Positions 35,367-44,530 of a stretch of 64,000 bases of DNA are shown one piece after another. Both the position numbers and the translations under genes were made by a program. Source of the stretch: Stenotrophomonas mori (GTDB taxonomy: Bacteria > Pseudomonadota > Gammaproteobacteria > Xanthomonadales > Xanthomonadaceae); the NCBI RefSeq assembly GCF_023556335.1, contig NZ_JAIKTS010000001.1, forward strand, positions 744,001-808,000, written 5' to 3'. Positions within the stretch are counted from its first letter, which is position 1; every line of letters starts with the position of its first letter. The notes below the pieces were generated by a model. That model saw nothing but the letters and a program-made list of their open reading frames with translations. It had not been told where the DNA came from and did no database searches.

Positions 35367-36184
35367 TGTGTTTGGCTCCGGCCGGCGTCTTCCGCATCGG
35401 CCTCTTGTTCGGGATCGGCTTCGTCAACAGCCGCGGTCGTTGTCGCGACGGCGTTGTTGCCGGTGTCTTCCACTTCCGCCGCGCGCTCTCCCGGCGCGGC
35501 GTCGGGTTGGCCCATGAGGGCGGTATCGGGTGCGGCCGCCCGGTCGTCCGGGGAGGTCGCGGTGCCGGCGGCATCGGGGTCGGGCGTGGCCGCGGTGGCG
35601 GTCAGCGCGGCGGCGGGCTGGCCGTCCCCGCCCAGCGGCAGCTGCGGTTCCAGCTCGCCGATGTCGCGCAGTTCGGACAAGGGCGGCAGTTCGTCCAGCC
35701 GCTTGAGGCCGAAGTAGTCCAGGAACGTGCGCGTGGTACCGAACAGCGCCGGCCTGCCGGGTACGTCGCGGTGTCCCACCACGCGGATCCATTCGCGTTC
35801 TTCCAGCGCCTGGATGATGTTGCTGCTGACCGAAACGCCGCGCACCTGTTCGATCTCGCCCCGGGTGATCGGCTGGCGGTAGGCGATCAGCGCCAGGGTC
35901 TCCAGGGTGGCGCGGGTATAGCGGGTCTTGCGTTCGGTCCACAGCCGCGACACCCAGGCGTGGACCTCGCCGGTGATCTGGTAGCGGAAGCCGGAGGCGA
36001 CCTCGACCAGTTCCACGCCCCGGTCCCGGCAGGCATCGCGCAGCAGCTCCAGCGCCCGCTCGACGCTGCCGGGCGGCGCCGGCTGTTCCTCGGGGAACAG
36101 TTCCTGCAGCTGCGCCAGGGTCAGCGGCTGGCTGGCGGCCAGCAGCGCGCCTTCGACGATGCGGTTGATCAGCGGTTGATCCAT
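35363..36184 (-). CDS. scpB: segregation and condensation protein B
   Basis: A 273-aa protein. The core, residues 1-190, has two winged helices: INRIVEGALLAASQPLTLAQ at the N-terminus, TLETLALIAYRQPITRGEIE near 112, VSVSSNIIQALEEREWI near 140 and TTRTFLDYFGLKRLDELP near 175. ScpB joins ScpA and SMC in chromosome compaction. The last ~80 residues are Ala/Asp/Glu-rich and probably disordered. Start ATG at 36184, 17 bases after scpA ends. Confidence 0.94.
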   Translation of the reverse strand: MDQPLINRIVEGALLAASQPLTLAQLQELFPEEQPAPPGSVERALELLRDACRDRGVELVEVASGFRYQITGEVHAWVSRLWTERKTRYTRATLETLALIAYRQPITRGEIEQVRGVSVSSNIIQALEEREWIRVVGHRDVPGRPALFGTTRTFLDYFGLKRLDELPPLSELRDIGELEPQLPLGGDGQPAAALTATAATPDPDAAGTATSPDDRAAAPDTALMGQPDAAPGERAAEVEDTGNNAVATTTAAVDEADPEQEADAEDAGRSQTQ

Positions 36185-36200
36185 GGGTTCTGGGTACGGC

Positions 36201-37133
36201 TCAGGCGGAATCGGGGGTGTCGGCGTCGTCGAATTCGCTCGAGAACTGCAACGGCGCATTGGTGTTGCCGGCGGCCAGCGACTTGACGTAGATCGGCGCC
36301 AGCGACGGACGTTCGCCCTGGGGCTGGTCATGGGCGGGCTCCTGGACGATGTCCAGCAGCTGCTCCTTGGCCAGCTCCAGCAGCGCCAGGAAGGTCACCA
36401 GCACGCCGAGCTTGCCTTCCTCGGCGGTGAACAGCGCCTCGAAGCGGTGGAAGCGGCCGTCCTCGAGCTGTTCCAGCACGTCGCCCATGCGCTGGCGCAC
36501 GCTGAGGGCTTCGCGCTTGATGGCATGTCCGCTGAACAGCTCGGCGCGCTTGAGCACGTCGTGCAGGGCCAGCAGCATCTCCTTCAGGTCCACCGGCGGC
36601 GGCAGCTTCACCGCGACCCGGTCGGGGACGTACGCATGCGCCGGGGTGGTGTCGCGGTCCTGGCGGGGCAGGGCGTCGATGTCCTCGGCGGCCTGCTTGA
36701 ACCTTTCGTACTCCTGCAGCCGGCGGACCAGCTCGGCGCGCGGGTCGGCTTCCTCGCCCTCCTCGCTGGGCGGCCGCGGCAGCAGCATCCGCGACTTGAT
36801 CTCGGCCAGCATCGCGGCCATCACCAGGTACTCCGCCGCCAGCTCGAAGCGCAGCTCCTGCATGACGTTGATGTACTCGACGTACTGGCGGGTGATCTCG
36901 GCGACCGGGATGTCCAGGATGTCCAGGTTCTGCCGGCGGATCAGGTACAGCAGCAGGTCCAGCGGACCCTCGAAGGCATCGAGGATGACTTCCAGGGCAT
37001 CCGGCGGGATGTACAGATCCTGGGGGATCTGCAGCACCGGTTGGCCATGCACCACCGCCAGCGGCATCTCCTGCTGCTGCGGAACGGTCGGCGGCGCTGG
37101 CGGGTGCGCGGCGAGCGCGGGGTCTGAAGTCAT
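36201..37133 (-). CDS. scpA: segregation and condensation protein A
   Basis: A 310-aa kleisin. After a Pro/Ala-rich N-terminus come FEGPLDLLLYLIRRQNLDIL, then DIPVAEITRQYVEYINVMQE and LVMAAMLAEIKSRMLLPRPP, the ScpA signature. The C-terminal winged helix (VLVTFLALLELAKEQLLDIV) binds the SMC head. It is upstream of scpB and rluB on the same strand, the usual xanthomonad order. I took ATG at 37133; the frame continues upstream but without homology. Confidence 0.94.
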   Translation of the reverse strand: MTSDPALAAHPPAPPTVPQQQEMPLAVVHGQPVLQIPQDLYIPPDALEVILDAFEGPLDLLLYLIRRQNLDILDIPVAEITRQYVEYINVMQELRFELAAEYLVMAAMLAEIKSRMLLPRPPSEEGEEADPRAELVRRLQEYERFKQAAEDIDALPRQDRDTTPAHAYVPDRVAVKLPPPVDLKEMLLALHDVLKRAELFSGHAIKREALSVRQRMGDVLEQLEDGRFHRFEALFTAEEGKLGVLVTFLALLELAKEQLLDIVQEPAHDQPQGERPSLAPIYVKSLAAGNTNAPLQFSSEFDDADTPDSA

Positions 37134-37523
37134 CAGGGCGACATCGGGTGTTGCAAGCCTAACAAGGGTTCCGGAGTGCGCCCGCGGCAGGACGCGCCGC
37201 TGGGCCTTCCCGGGGCCAGCCATGCGTGCCTGTACGGCGTGCATACACATCAACAACGCGACGGGCCGCGCTGTCATGCGGCAACGTCGTTCACGAAGAG
37301 GTCGTCTACACAGTCCGGAAGAGCATCGCGGATCGGTCGGACGGCGGTGGCCTGGCCTGCCGCCGCACCGCGCCGTTAGGGGCCGGCTGCGTGCAATGAC
37401 GCCAAGGGTAATCGCCCGGGGGCCGTGGTGTCCAGCGTTGCCGGTGGCGATCGTCCCCGGAGCGCCGTCCAGGTCCTACACTGGGCGGACGATATCCGGC
37501 ATGCACAGAGGAGAGACGGAACG
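37134..37523. other. 390-base divergent intergenic region without a gene
   Basis: The region lies between the starts of scpA (minus) and the YciI gene (plus). No convincing open frame, tRNA or long repeat is seen. It must hold promoters for both directions. AGAGGAGAGACGG at 37505-37519 is the ribosome site for the downstream GTG start. TACACT at 37477-37482 is a possible -10, but with no good -35. Confidence 0.5.
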
Positions 37524-37823
37524 GTGTGGTACGTGATCGAAGGCTACGATGGCGCGGGCGTGCTGGCGGCCCGCCAGGCCGCGCGCGCGGCACACCTGGA
37601 ACGGCTGCAGGCCCTGCTTGAGCAGGGGCGGCTGCTGCTGGCCGGGCCCTGCCCGGCGATCGACGCCGAGGATCCGGGGGCCGCGGGCTTCAGCGGCAGC
37701 GTCGTGATCGCCAACTTCCCGGACCTGGAGGCGGCGCGGGCGTGGGCCGACGCCGACCCCTATGTGGCCGCCGGGGTCTATGCGCGGGTGGACGTGCGGC
37801 CGTTCCGCAAGGTGCTGCCATGA
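37524..37823 (+). CDS. yciI: YciI family protein
   Basis: A 99-residue protein with the classic YciI start [20 protein letters not shown], then [40 protein letters not shown] and the Asp-Pro motif [19 protein letters not shown]. Members are small ferredoxin-like proteins of uncertain activity. The start is GTG at 37524, preceded by a strong GAGGAG. It overlaps bolA by 4 bases (ATGA), and yciI-bolA pairing is common in gammaproteobacteria. Confidence 0.92.
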   Translation: MWYVIEGYDGAGVLAARQAARAAHLERLQALLEQGRLLLAGPCPAIDAEDPGAAGFSGSVVIANFPDLEAARAWADADPYVAAGVYARVDVRPFRKVLP

Positions 37824-38095
37824 GCCGGGTGGAGCGCATCCGCGCGGCGCTGCAGGCGGCGCTGGCTCCGCAGCGGTTGGACGTCGAGGACGACGGCCAT
37901 CGCCATGCTGGCCACCCGGGCGCCCGCGACGGGCGCGGGCACTTCAATGTGCTGATCGTCAGCGAGGCGTTCGTCGGCAAGGGCCAGCTGGCCCGGCACC
38001 GGGCGGTGTATGCGGCGATGGGCGGCATGATGGAGAGCGACATCCACGCACTGTCGATCGACGCGCGCACGCCCGCCGAGGACAGCGCGGGCTGA
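37820..38095 (+). CDS. bolA: BolA family protein
   Basis: A 91-aa protein with the BolA core. [20 protein letters not shown] is followed by [20 protein letters not shown], containing the RH segment, and then [19 protein letters not shown]. BolA proteins bind monothiol glutaredoxins through a shared Fe-S cluster and affect iron-sulfur trafficking and morphology. Translation is coupled to yciI. Confidence 0.93.
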   Translation: MSRVERIRAALQAALAPQRLDVEDDGHRHAGHPGARDGRGHFNVLIVSEAFVGKGQLARHRAVYAAMGGMMESDIHALSIDARTPAEDSAG

Positions 38096-38569
38096 GCCGC
38101 GGCGGCCTGCGGCCGGCGGTCCTGTCCGCCGCCGACCGGTTTACAGGCCGGCGCGGAAACGCGTACCTTCGCGGCGTTGCGGTCGGTGAAGGCATACGCG
38201 TGGCCAACGCGGCAATTCCCCTCCAGTACATGACACCGCGCCGGTTCCGTGCCGGGCGCCCGCGCTCCTGCGGCCCCGCGTTCGCAAAGCGCGAGGGCAG
38301 GGCGCCGGGCGGTGTCCCGGCGCGGCGCGGACGGGGGGCCATGACCACCTGCCGTTCACCCGCCATTGCCCACGATCCGGGATGGCCTGGCCGTGCCCGG
38401 TGCATGCCTGCCCGCGCCGACGCCGCGGGACGGCGGCCACCGCCACCGCCGCGGAGGTCCGCAGGCCCTTGAGCCGACGCAGCCGGCGCGGCGCGCTGCC
38501 CGCCCGTGGCCACCGCGCCCGGCAACGAACCGAATGGCAGCCGCGCTGCCGCACCCGGAGAGCCGTCCC
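38096..38569. other. 474-base upstream region of the TonB-dependent receptor
   Basis: A GC-rich region with no supportable gene between bolA and the receptor. It should contain the promoter and leader of the carbohydrate-uptake operon. A half-site ATGACACCG at 38230-38238 resembles the LacI-type element near 55.9 kb, but its second half is missing. I see no strong -10/-35 pair. Confidence 0.45.
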
Positions 38570-41539
38570 ATGAACCCATCCGTCATCCGCATGTCGCCAC
38601 CGGCCCGCAGGCTGCTCAGCTGCGCGCTGGCCAGTTGCCTGGCAGTGGCCGGCGTCCCGGTCCTGGCCCAGAGCACCGGCGCGACCATCCGCGGCCAGGT
38701 CACGGCCGATTCGGCGCCGGCCGCACAGGCCCGGATCACCGCGACCAACCTGGCCACCGGCCTGGTCCGCAGCGTGCAGAGCAGCGACAGCGGCACCTAC
38801 GCGCTGGCCGGGCTGCCACCGGGCACCTACCGGGTGGACGTGGTCGCGGCCGGCCAGCGCAGCAGCCGCGACATCACCGTGCAGGTCGGCCAGGCGGCCA
38901 CCGTCGACCTGGGGGTCGACGGCGTGGGCGGGAGCGCCACGGCCGCCGACACCACCCTGGACACGGTGCAGGTGACCGCGCAGGCGCCGATCGAGACCAA
39001 GACCTCCGAGATCGCCACCTACATCACGCCGCGGCAGATCCAGGCGCTGCCGCAGGGAACCCGCAACTTCCTGGCCTTCGCCGACACCGTGCCGGGCATG
39101 GTGTTCGAGCAGAACCCGGCCAACGGGTCCACCAAGCTGCGCGGTGGCGTGCAGAGCGCCAACAACGTCAACGTCTACATCGACGGCGTGGGCCAGAAGA
39201 ACTATGTCACCCAGGGAGGCATCACCGGCCAGGACGCCAGCCGCGGCAACCCGTTCCCGCAGCTGGCCATCGGCGAGTACAAGGTCATCACCTCCAACTA
39301 CAAGGCCGAATACGACCAGATCAGCTCGGCCGCGGTGACCGCGGTCACCCGCTCCGGCGGCAACGACTTCTCCGGCTCGTTCTTCTGGGACTACACCAAC
39401 CAGGACTGGCGCACGGCGCGCGAGAGCGAGAAGAACGGGGTCGGCAAGACCCGTTCCGGCGAGAAGCAGTACGGTGCCGCGTTCGGCGGCCCCATCGTCA
39501 AGGACAAGGCGCACTTCTTCGTCACCTACGAGGCCAAGGAGTACAACGCGCCGCAGGACCTGAAACCCGGCGAAGGCCGCGACGGCGAGGACCTGCCGGC
39601 GCCCTGGCGCGACCAGCTCGGCGCCACCGCCACGCCGTTCAAGGAAGACCTGTACTTCGGCAAGCTGGACTGGTCGCTGGACGAGGCCAACCTGCTGGAG
39701 CTGACCTACAAGCGCCGCGAGGAAAGCGAGATCGGCAACGTCGGCGGGCAGAGCGCGCGCAGCTACGGCACCGACACCGGGGTGACCGAGGACCGCTACG
39801 ACCTGCGCTGGCAGTACTCGAGCAGCAACTGGCTCAACGACGCGCACCTGACCTACGAGAAGGCCTTCTGGACCAAGGCGCCGGTCAACTACGGCAACGG
39901 CCGGGTACTGACCGACGGCAGCGGCGACGAAGGCAAGCAGATCTACCGCATCGGCGCCGGCGAGGGCGGCCTGCAGGACAAGGGCCAGAAAGGCTGGTCG
40001 TTCCAGAACGACACCACCTTCTTCGGCTGGGAAGGGCACACCCTCAAGTTCGGGGTGAAATACAAGCAGGTCGACCTGGACACCATCGAGCAGCAGCCCT
40101 ACAACCCGCAGTTCTACTACGACATCCACCAGGGCGGCACGGTGCCGTACTTCGTGCGCTTCGGCAGCGCCGCGGCCGGCACCGATGGCGGTGCGGTCAC
40201 CTCCAGGAACCGGCAGCTGGGCCTCTACCTCCAGGACGACTGGGAGGTGAACGAGCGCCTGACCCTCAACCTCGGCCTGCGCTGGGACTACGAGAAGACC
40301 CCGTCCTACCTCGATTACCGTACTGCGCCGGACGTGCTCGCGGCATTGGCCAGCGTGGACACGGATGCCGGTGCCGCGCCGGGCCAGACCTACGCGCAGA
40401 CGCTGGCGCGCGGCGGCATCGACATCGAGCGCTACATCAGCACCGGCCACAACCGCAAGCCGTTCAAGGATGCGATCCAGCCCCGGCTGGGCTTCTCCTA
40501 CGACCTGAGCGGCGACGAGCGCCTGGTGCTGTTCGGCGGCGCCGGACGTTCCTACGACCGCAACCTGTTCGACTACCTGCAGCTGGAGCGCAGCAAGGCC
40601 TCGTTCCCGACCCGCCGCTTCCACATCAACGCCCCGGGCCATGCTTGTGCGGTCGGTGGCGACTGCCTGGACTGGGATCCGCGCCTGCTCGACCGCGCGT
40701 ACCTGATGTCGCTGATCGATTCGGGCGAGGCCGGACGCGAAGTGTGGATGTTCGACAACCGGCTGAAGACGCCGTATTCGGACCAGTTCAGCCTCGGCCT
40801 GCGCAACAGCTTCGCCATGGGCGGGGTGGACTGGAACGGTTCGGCCACGGTCCAGCACACCCGCTACAAGGACGGCCTGCTGATCGCGCGCGGCAACCGC
40901 TACGGCGACGGCGGCGCCTACGCGCCCAACGGCAGTCCGTGGAGCGCGCCGGGGCTGCCCGGGCTGGGTGCGCTGATCGTGGCCAGCAACGGGTTCGAAT
41001 CCCGGAACACCGCGCTGCTGCTGAGCCTGGACAAGCCCTATACGGCGTCCAGCCGCTGGAACCTCAACCTGGCCTACACGCTGACCGACGCCAAGCAGAA
41101 CATCCACGAGAAGGACCCGGTCTACGGCTGGTACTTCCAGCAGGGCACCTGGTACGGCGGCGCCTGGGCACCGCGGCACCGGCTGGTGGCCAGCGGCTTC
41201 ACCGACCTGCCATGGGGCATGAGCGTCGCCGGCAAGCTGACCCTGGCCAGCACGATCAAGCGCTGGGACATCGACGGCACCGCGGCCTACGGCGGGTACG
41301 AGCGGCCGCACGCCTGGAAGCCGGACGGCACCCTGGGCTTCAAGCAGTTCGACCTGTCGCTGACCAAGACCTGGGACACCGGCAGCGACCTGAAACTGAA
41401 GATGCGCGCGGACGTGCTCAACGTGTTCGACTGGACCAACTGGGGCGGGTATGGCATCAACTGGGCCGACGGTGCGATCAACAGTTGGGACCAGTATGCG
41501 ACGCGGACGTTCAAGCTTTCCTTCGGACTGGACTGGTAA
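38570..41539 (+). CDS. TonB-dependent receptor, Oar-like with carboxypeptidase-regulatory N-domain
   Basis: A 989-residue outer-membrane receptor. The signal peptide ends GVPVLAQS. A CarboxypepD-reg beta-sandwich occupies about 35-115 (GATIRGQVTADSAPAAQARI, then TYALAGLPPGTYRVDVVAAG). The plug (about 130-260) has NVNVYIDGVGQKN and VTAVTRSGGNDFSGSFFWDY, and the barrel ends TFKLSFGLDW with a C-terminal aromatic. Such receptors import large ligands with TonB energy. It starts a same-strand run with a glycosidase lipoprotein and a sugar ABC importer, so an oligosaccharide substrate is likely. Confidence 0.93.
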   Translation: MNPSVIRMSPPARRLLSCALASCLAVAGVPVLAQSTGATIRGQVTADSAPAAQARITATNLATGLVRSVQSSDSGTYALAGLPPGTYRVDVVAAGQRSSRDITVQVGQAATVDLGVDGVGGSATAADTTLDTVQVTAQAPIETKTSEIATYITPRQIQALPQGTRNFLAFADTVPGMVFEQNPANGSTKLRGGVQSANNVNVYIDGVGQKNYVTQGGITGQDASRGNPFPQLAIGEYKVITSNYKAEYDQISSAAVTAVTRSGGNDFSGSFFWDYTNQDWRTARESEKNGVGKTRSGEKQYGAAFGGPIVKDKAHFFVTYEAKEYNAPQDLKPGEGRDGEDLPAPWRDQLGATATPFKEDLYFGKLDWSLDEANLLELTYKRREESEIGNVGGQSARSYGTDTGVTEDRYDLRWQYSSSNWLNDAHLTYEKAFWTKAPVNYGNGRVLTDGSGDEGKQIYRIGAGEGGLQDKGQKGWSFQNDTTFFGWEGHTLKFGVKYKQVDLDTIEQQPYNPQFYYDIHQGGTVPYFVRFGSAAAGTDGGAVTSRNRQLGLYLQDDWEVNERLTLNLGLRWDYEKTPSYLDYRTAPDVLAALASVDTDAGAAPGQTYAQTLARGGIDIERYISTGHNRKPFKDAIQPRLGFSYDLSGDERLVLFGGAGRSYDRNLFDYLQLERSKASFPTRRFHINAPGHACAVGGDCLDWDPRLLDRAYLMSLIDSGEAGREVWMFDNRLKTPYSDQFSLGLRNSFAMGGVDWNGSATVQHTRYKDGLLIARGNRYGDGGAYAPNGSPWSAPGLPGLGALIVASNGFESRNTALLLSLDKPYTASSRWNLNLAYTLTDAKQNIHEKDPVYGWYFQQGTWYGGAWAPRHRLVASGFTDLPWGMSVAGKLTLASTIKRWDIDGTAAYGGYERPHAWKPDGTLGFKQFDLSLTKTWDTGSDLKLKMRADVLNVFDWTNWGGYGINWADGAINSWDQYATRTFKLSFGLDW

Positions 41540-41561
41540 GACGCTGGCCGCGGGTGCCCAC

Positions 41562-41591
41562 GGCGGCGCCCGCGCGCCGGCGGGCGCCGCC
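41562..41591 (+). terminator. strong hairpin between receptor and glycosidase genes
   Basis: Twelve-base perfect arms GGCGGCGCCCGC and GCGGGCGCCGCC with a 6-base loop lie 22 bases after the receptor stop and 20 bases before the next start. There is no T-run, so it is more likely an mRNA-stabilising or attenuating stem than a full terminator. It could set different amounts of receptor and enzyme. Confidence 0.55.
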
Positions 41592-41611
41592 GCCCTGCAA
41601 GAGAACGTGCC

Positions 41612-43231
41612 TTGAAGCTCCCTCGCACCCTCAGACCCCTGCTGTACGCTGCCACCGCCGGCCTCGGGCTGGCGCTGCTGGCGGCCTGCGGCAAGGCACC
41701 CGAGCCCGAGCCGCGGGTGCCGCCCCAGGTGATCCTGATCGAGGCGGACCTGCCGCCGCGGCCGATGAAGCCCGAGTTGCCGCCGTTGTTCGACGACATC
41801 GAGCGGCGCACCTTCCAGTTCTTCTGGGACACGACCAACGAGCAGAACGGGCTGACCCCGGACCGCTACCCGTCGCGGCCGTTCGCCAGCATCGCCTCGG
41901 TCGGGTTCGCCCTGACCGCCTATCCGATCGGCATCGAGAAGGGCTGGGTCAGCCGCACCCAGGCGGTGGACCGGACCCTGGTGACGCTGCGTTTCCTGCG
42001 CGACGTGCCGAGCGGGCCGCAGCGCACCGGCAAGGCCGGCTACAAGGGGTTCTTCTACCACTTCCTGGACATGCGTGATGGCCGCCGCTACGACAGCTGG
42101 GTGGAGCTGTCCAGCGTGGATACCGCGCTGATGCTGATGGGGGTGCTGTTCGCGCAGTCCTACTACGACGGTGAGGACCCGCGCGAGAAGGAGATCCGCA
42201 GGATCGCCGACACCCTGTACCGGCGCGTGGACTGGACCTGGCTGCAGCGCAACGCGCCGCTGGTGTCGATGGGCTGGTTCCCGGAGAGCGGCTTCATCCA
42301 GCATGACTGGATGGGCTACAACGAGGCGATGATGCTCTACGTGCTGGCGCTGGGGTCGCCGACCCATCCCGTGCAGCCGGACGCATGGACGGTGTGGACG
42401 CGCACCTACGACAACGACTGGGGCGTGTTCCAGGGCCAGGAATACCTGTCGTTCGGGCCGTTGTTCGGGCACCAGTACAGCCATGTCTGGATCGATTTCC
42501 GCGACCTCCAGGACGCCTACATGCGCGAGCGCGGCATCGACTACTTCCTCAACAGCCGCCGCGCGACCCTGGCGCAGCGCGAGTACGCCATCGCCAATCC
42601 CATGCAGTGGAAGGGCTACGGCGCGAACGTGTGGGGGCTGACCGCCGGCGACGGCCCGCAGAACACCACCCAGGAGTACAAGGGCGAGCAGCGCCAGTTC
42701 CGCCACTACTCCGCGCGCGGCGCCGGGCTGCGGGAGAATTTCGACGACGGCACCATCGTGCCCTCGGCGGCGATCTCCTCGCTGCCGTTCGCGCCGGAAG
42801 TGGTGATCCCGGCGACCCAGGAGATGCACAAGCGCTACGGCGACTACCTGTACTCCAGCTACGGCTTCCTGGATTCGTTCAACCCGAGTTTCGAGTACGA
42901 CATCCCGCTCAAGACCGGGCGCCTGATCCCCGGGCGCGGCTGGGTGGCCAGCGACTACATCGCCATCGACCAGGGCCCGATCCTGGCCGGCATCGCCAAC
43001 TACCGCGATGAGTTCGTCTGGACCGTGATGAAGAAGAACCCCTACATCCGCAAGGGCCTGGAGCGGGCCGGCTTCAGCGGCGGCTGGCTGCTGCCCGAGG
43101 GCGAGGAGTGGCAGCCGCTGCGCAAGGACGAAAAGGCGGCCGCCGCACGCGCGGTGGGCATCGCCGAGTCGCGCGCGGCCGCGGCCCAGGAGCAGAAGGC
43201 GCCGGACAAGCCCGGCGCGCGGCCGCGGTAG
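41612..43231 (+). CDS. lipoprotein glycoside hydrolase, PF10091 glucoamylase-like (GH144-type)
   Basis: A 539-aa lipoprotein with lipobox LLAAC at about residue 26. The (alpha/alpha)6-type enzyme has FFWDTTNEQNGLTPDRYPSR near residue 70, SSVDTALMLMGVLFAQSYYD near 170, GWFPESGFIQHDWMGYNEAM near 222, FGPLFGHQYSHVWIDFRD near 282 and FDSFNPSFEYDIPL-like sequence near 425. This is the PF10091 family, which includes bacterial endo-beta-1,2-glucanases (GH144). Substrate is unproven. Start is TTG at 41612. It probably trims oligosaccharides in the periplasm for the ABC importer 10 bases downstream. Confidence 0.85.
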   Translation: MKLPRTLRPLLYAATAGLGLALLAACGKAPEPEPRVPPQVILIEADLPPRPMKPELPPLFDDIERRTFQFFWDTTNEQNGLTPDRYPSRPFASIASVGFALTAYPIGIEKGWVSRTQAVDRTLVTLRFLRDVPSGPQRTGKAGYKGFFYHFLDMRDGRRYDSWVELSSVDTALMLMGVLFAQSYYDGEDPREKEIRRIADTLYRRVDWTWLQRNAPLVSMGWFPESGFIQHDWMGYNEAMMLYVLALGSPTHPVQPDAWTVWTRTYDNDWGVFQGQEYLSFGPLFGHQYSHVWIDFRDLQDAYMRERGIDYFLNSRRATLAQREYAIANPMQWKGYGANVWGLTAGDGPQNTTQEYKGEQRQFRHYSARGAGLRENFDDGTIVPSAAISSLPFAPEVVIPATQEMHKRYGDYLYSSYGFLDSFNPSFEYDIPLKTGRLIPGRGWVASDYIAIDQGPILAGIANYRDEFVWTVMKKNPYIRKGLERAGFSGGWLLPEGEEWQPLRKDEKAAAARAVGIAESRAAAAQEQKAPDKPGARPR

Positions 43232-43240
43232 GGACGGGAC

Positions 43241-44530
43241 ATGCCGGCGCGCCTGCCGCTGCTGTTCGCCGTGCTGGTGCTGCTGGCCGGCTGCCTGCGC
43301 CCGCAGCCGGGCGTCACCCTGACCTTCTGGGCGATGGGGCGCGAGGCCGAGGTGGTCGGCGAGCTGGTGCGCGAGTTCGAGGCCGAGCACCCGGGCATCC
43401 GCGTCCAGGTGCAGAACATCCCCTGGACGGCCGCGCACGAGAAGCTGCTGACCGCCTATGCGGCCGACGCCCTGCCGGACCTCTGCCAGCTCGGCAACAC
43501 CTGGGTGCCCGAATTCGCCACCCTGGGAGCGCTGACGCCGCTGCAGCCCTACGTGGACGGGTCACGCACGGTCGTGCCGGAGGATTACTTCCCGGGCATC
43601 TGGGACACCAACGTGGTCCAGGGGCAGCTGGTCGGCATCCCCTGGTACGTGGACACCCGGCTGCTGTTCTACCGCAAGGACCTGCTGCGCCAGGCCGGCT
43701 TCGCGCATCCTCCGCGCGACTGGGCCGAGTGGGAGCGGATGAACGCGGCACTGAAGCGCACGCTGGGCCCGGACCGCTACCCGGTGCTGATGCCGCTCAA
43801 CGAGTTCGAACCGCAGCTGTCGCTGGCCCTGCAGCAGGACGACCCGCTGCTGCGCGACGGTGATACCCGCGGCAATTTCCAGAGCCCGGGGTTCCGCCGC
43901 GCCCTGGGCTTCTACGCCAACCTGTTCGCGCAGGGCTGGGCGCCGAAGATGTCCGAAACCCAGATCTCCAACGTCTGGGACGAGTTCTTCCGCGGCTTCA
44001 CCGTGTTCTACCTGTCCGGGCCCTGGAACATCCGCGAGTTCCGCCAGCGCCAACCGGCCTCGCTGGAGGGCGAGTGGGGCACCGCGCCGCTGCCGGGGCC
44101 GCACGGGCCGGGCGCCGGCATCGCCGGCGGCACCAGCCTGGTGGTCTTCCAGTCCTCGCGGCACAAGCAGGCGGCCTGGGCGCTGATCGAATTCCTGTCG
44201 CGGCCGGCGGTGCAGCAGCGCTTCCATGCGCTGATCGGCGACCTGCCGCCGCGGCGCAGCGTGTGGGCCCGCGCGGCGCTCGCCGAGGACCCCCTGGCCG
44301 CGGCGTTCGGCGATCAGCTGGAGCGGGTCAGGCCGACGCCCAAGGTGCTGGAGTGGGAGCGCATCGCCCAGGAGATGCGCCTCGTCAGCGAGCAGGTGGT
44401 GCGTGGCGGGCTGGACCAGGACACCGCGGTGAAGCGCCTGGACGCGCGCGTGGACGGGATCCTCGCCAAACGGCGCGCGCTCGCCGCGCCCTCGCCGGAA
44501 GGCGCGCCCGCAGCGGAGGCCTCGCGATGA
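43241..44530 (+). CDS. sugar ABC transporter substrate-binding lipoprotein (CUT1)
   Basis: A 429-aa lipoprotein. The lipobox LLAGC is at residue ~19, followed by the type I extracellular binding fold VTLTFWAMGREAEVVGELVR. It has YAADALPDLCQLGNTWVPEF, GIPWYVDTRLLFYRKDLLRQ and DEFFRGFTVFYLSGPWNIRE, all typical of MalE/UgpB-like CUT1 proteins. It delivers an oligosaccharide to the two permeases that follow. Its stop overlaps the first permease by 4 bases. Confidence 0.93.
   Translation: MPARLPLLFAVLVLLAGCLRPQPGVTLTFWAMGREAEVVGELVREFEAEHPGIRVQVQNIPWTAAHEKLLTAYAADALPDLCQLGNTWVPEFATLGALTPLQPYVDGSRTVVPEDYFPGIWDTNVVQGQLVGIPWYVDTRLLFYRKDLLRQAGFAHPPRDWAEWERMNAALKRTLGPDRYPVLMPLNEFEPQLSLALQQDDPLLRDGDTRGNFQSPGFRRALGFYANLFAQGWAPKMSETQISNVWDEFFRGFTVFYLSGPWNIREFRQRQPASLEGEWGTAPLPGPHGPGAGIAGGTSLVVFQSSRHKQAAWALIEFLSRPAVQQRFHALIGDLPPRRSVWARAALAEDPLAAAFGDQLERVRPTPKVLEWERIAQEMRLVSEQVVRGGLDQDTAVKRLDARVDGILAKRRALAAPSPEGAPAAEASR

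Noticed and set aside
38230..38243. LacI-type operator upstream of the TonB receptor
   Set aside because: Only the left half (TGACACCG) matches; the right half is CGCCGG, so the symmetry needed for a dimer is missing.
38141..43438. Very long antisense open frame (about 1765 codons) on the minus strand
   Set aside because: It is opposite the TonB receptor and glycosidase, is Arg/Gly/Val-rich low-complexity sequence and has no motif. High GC leaves few stop codons opposite real genes.
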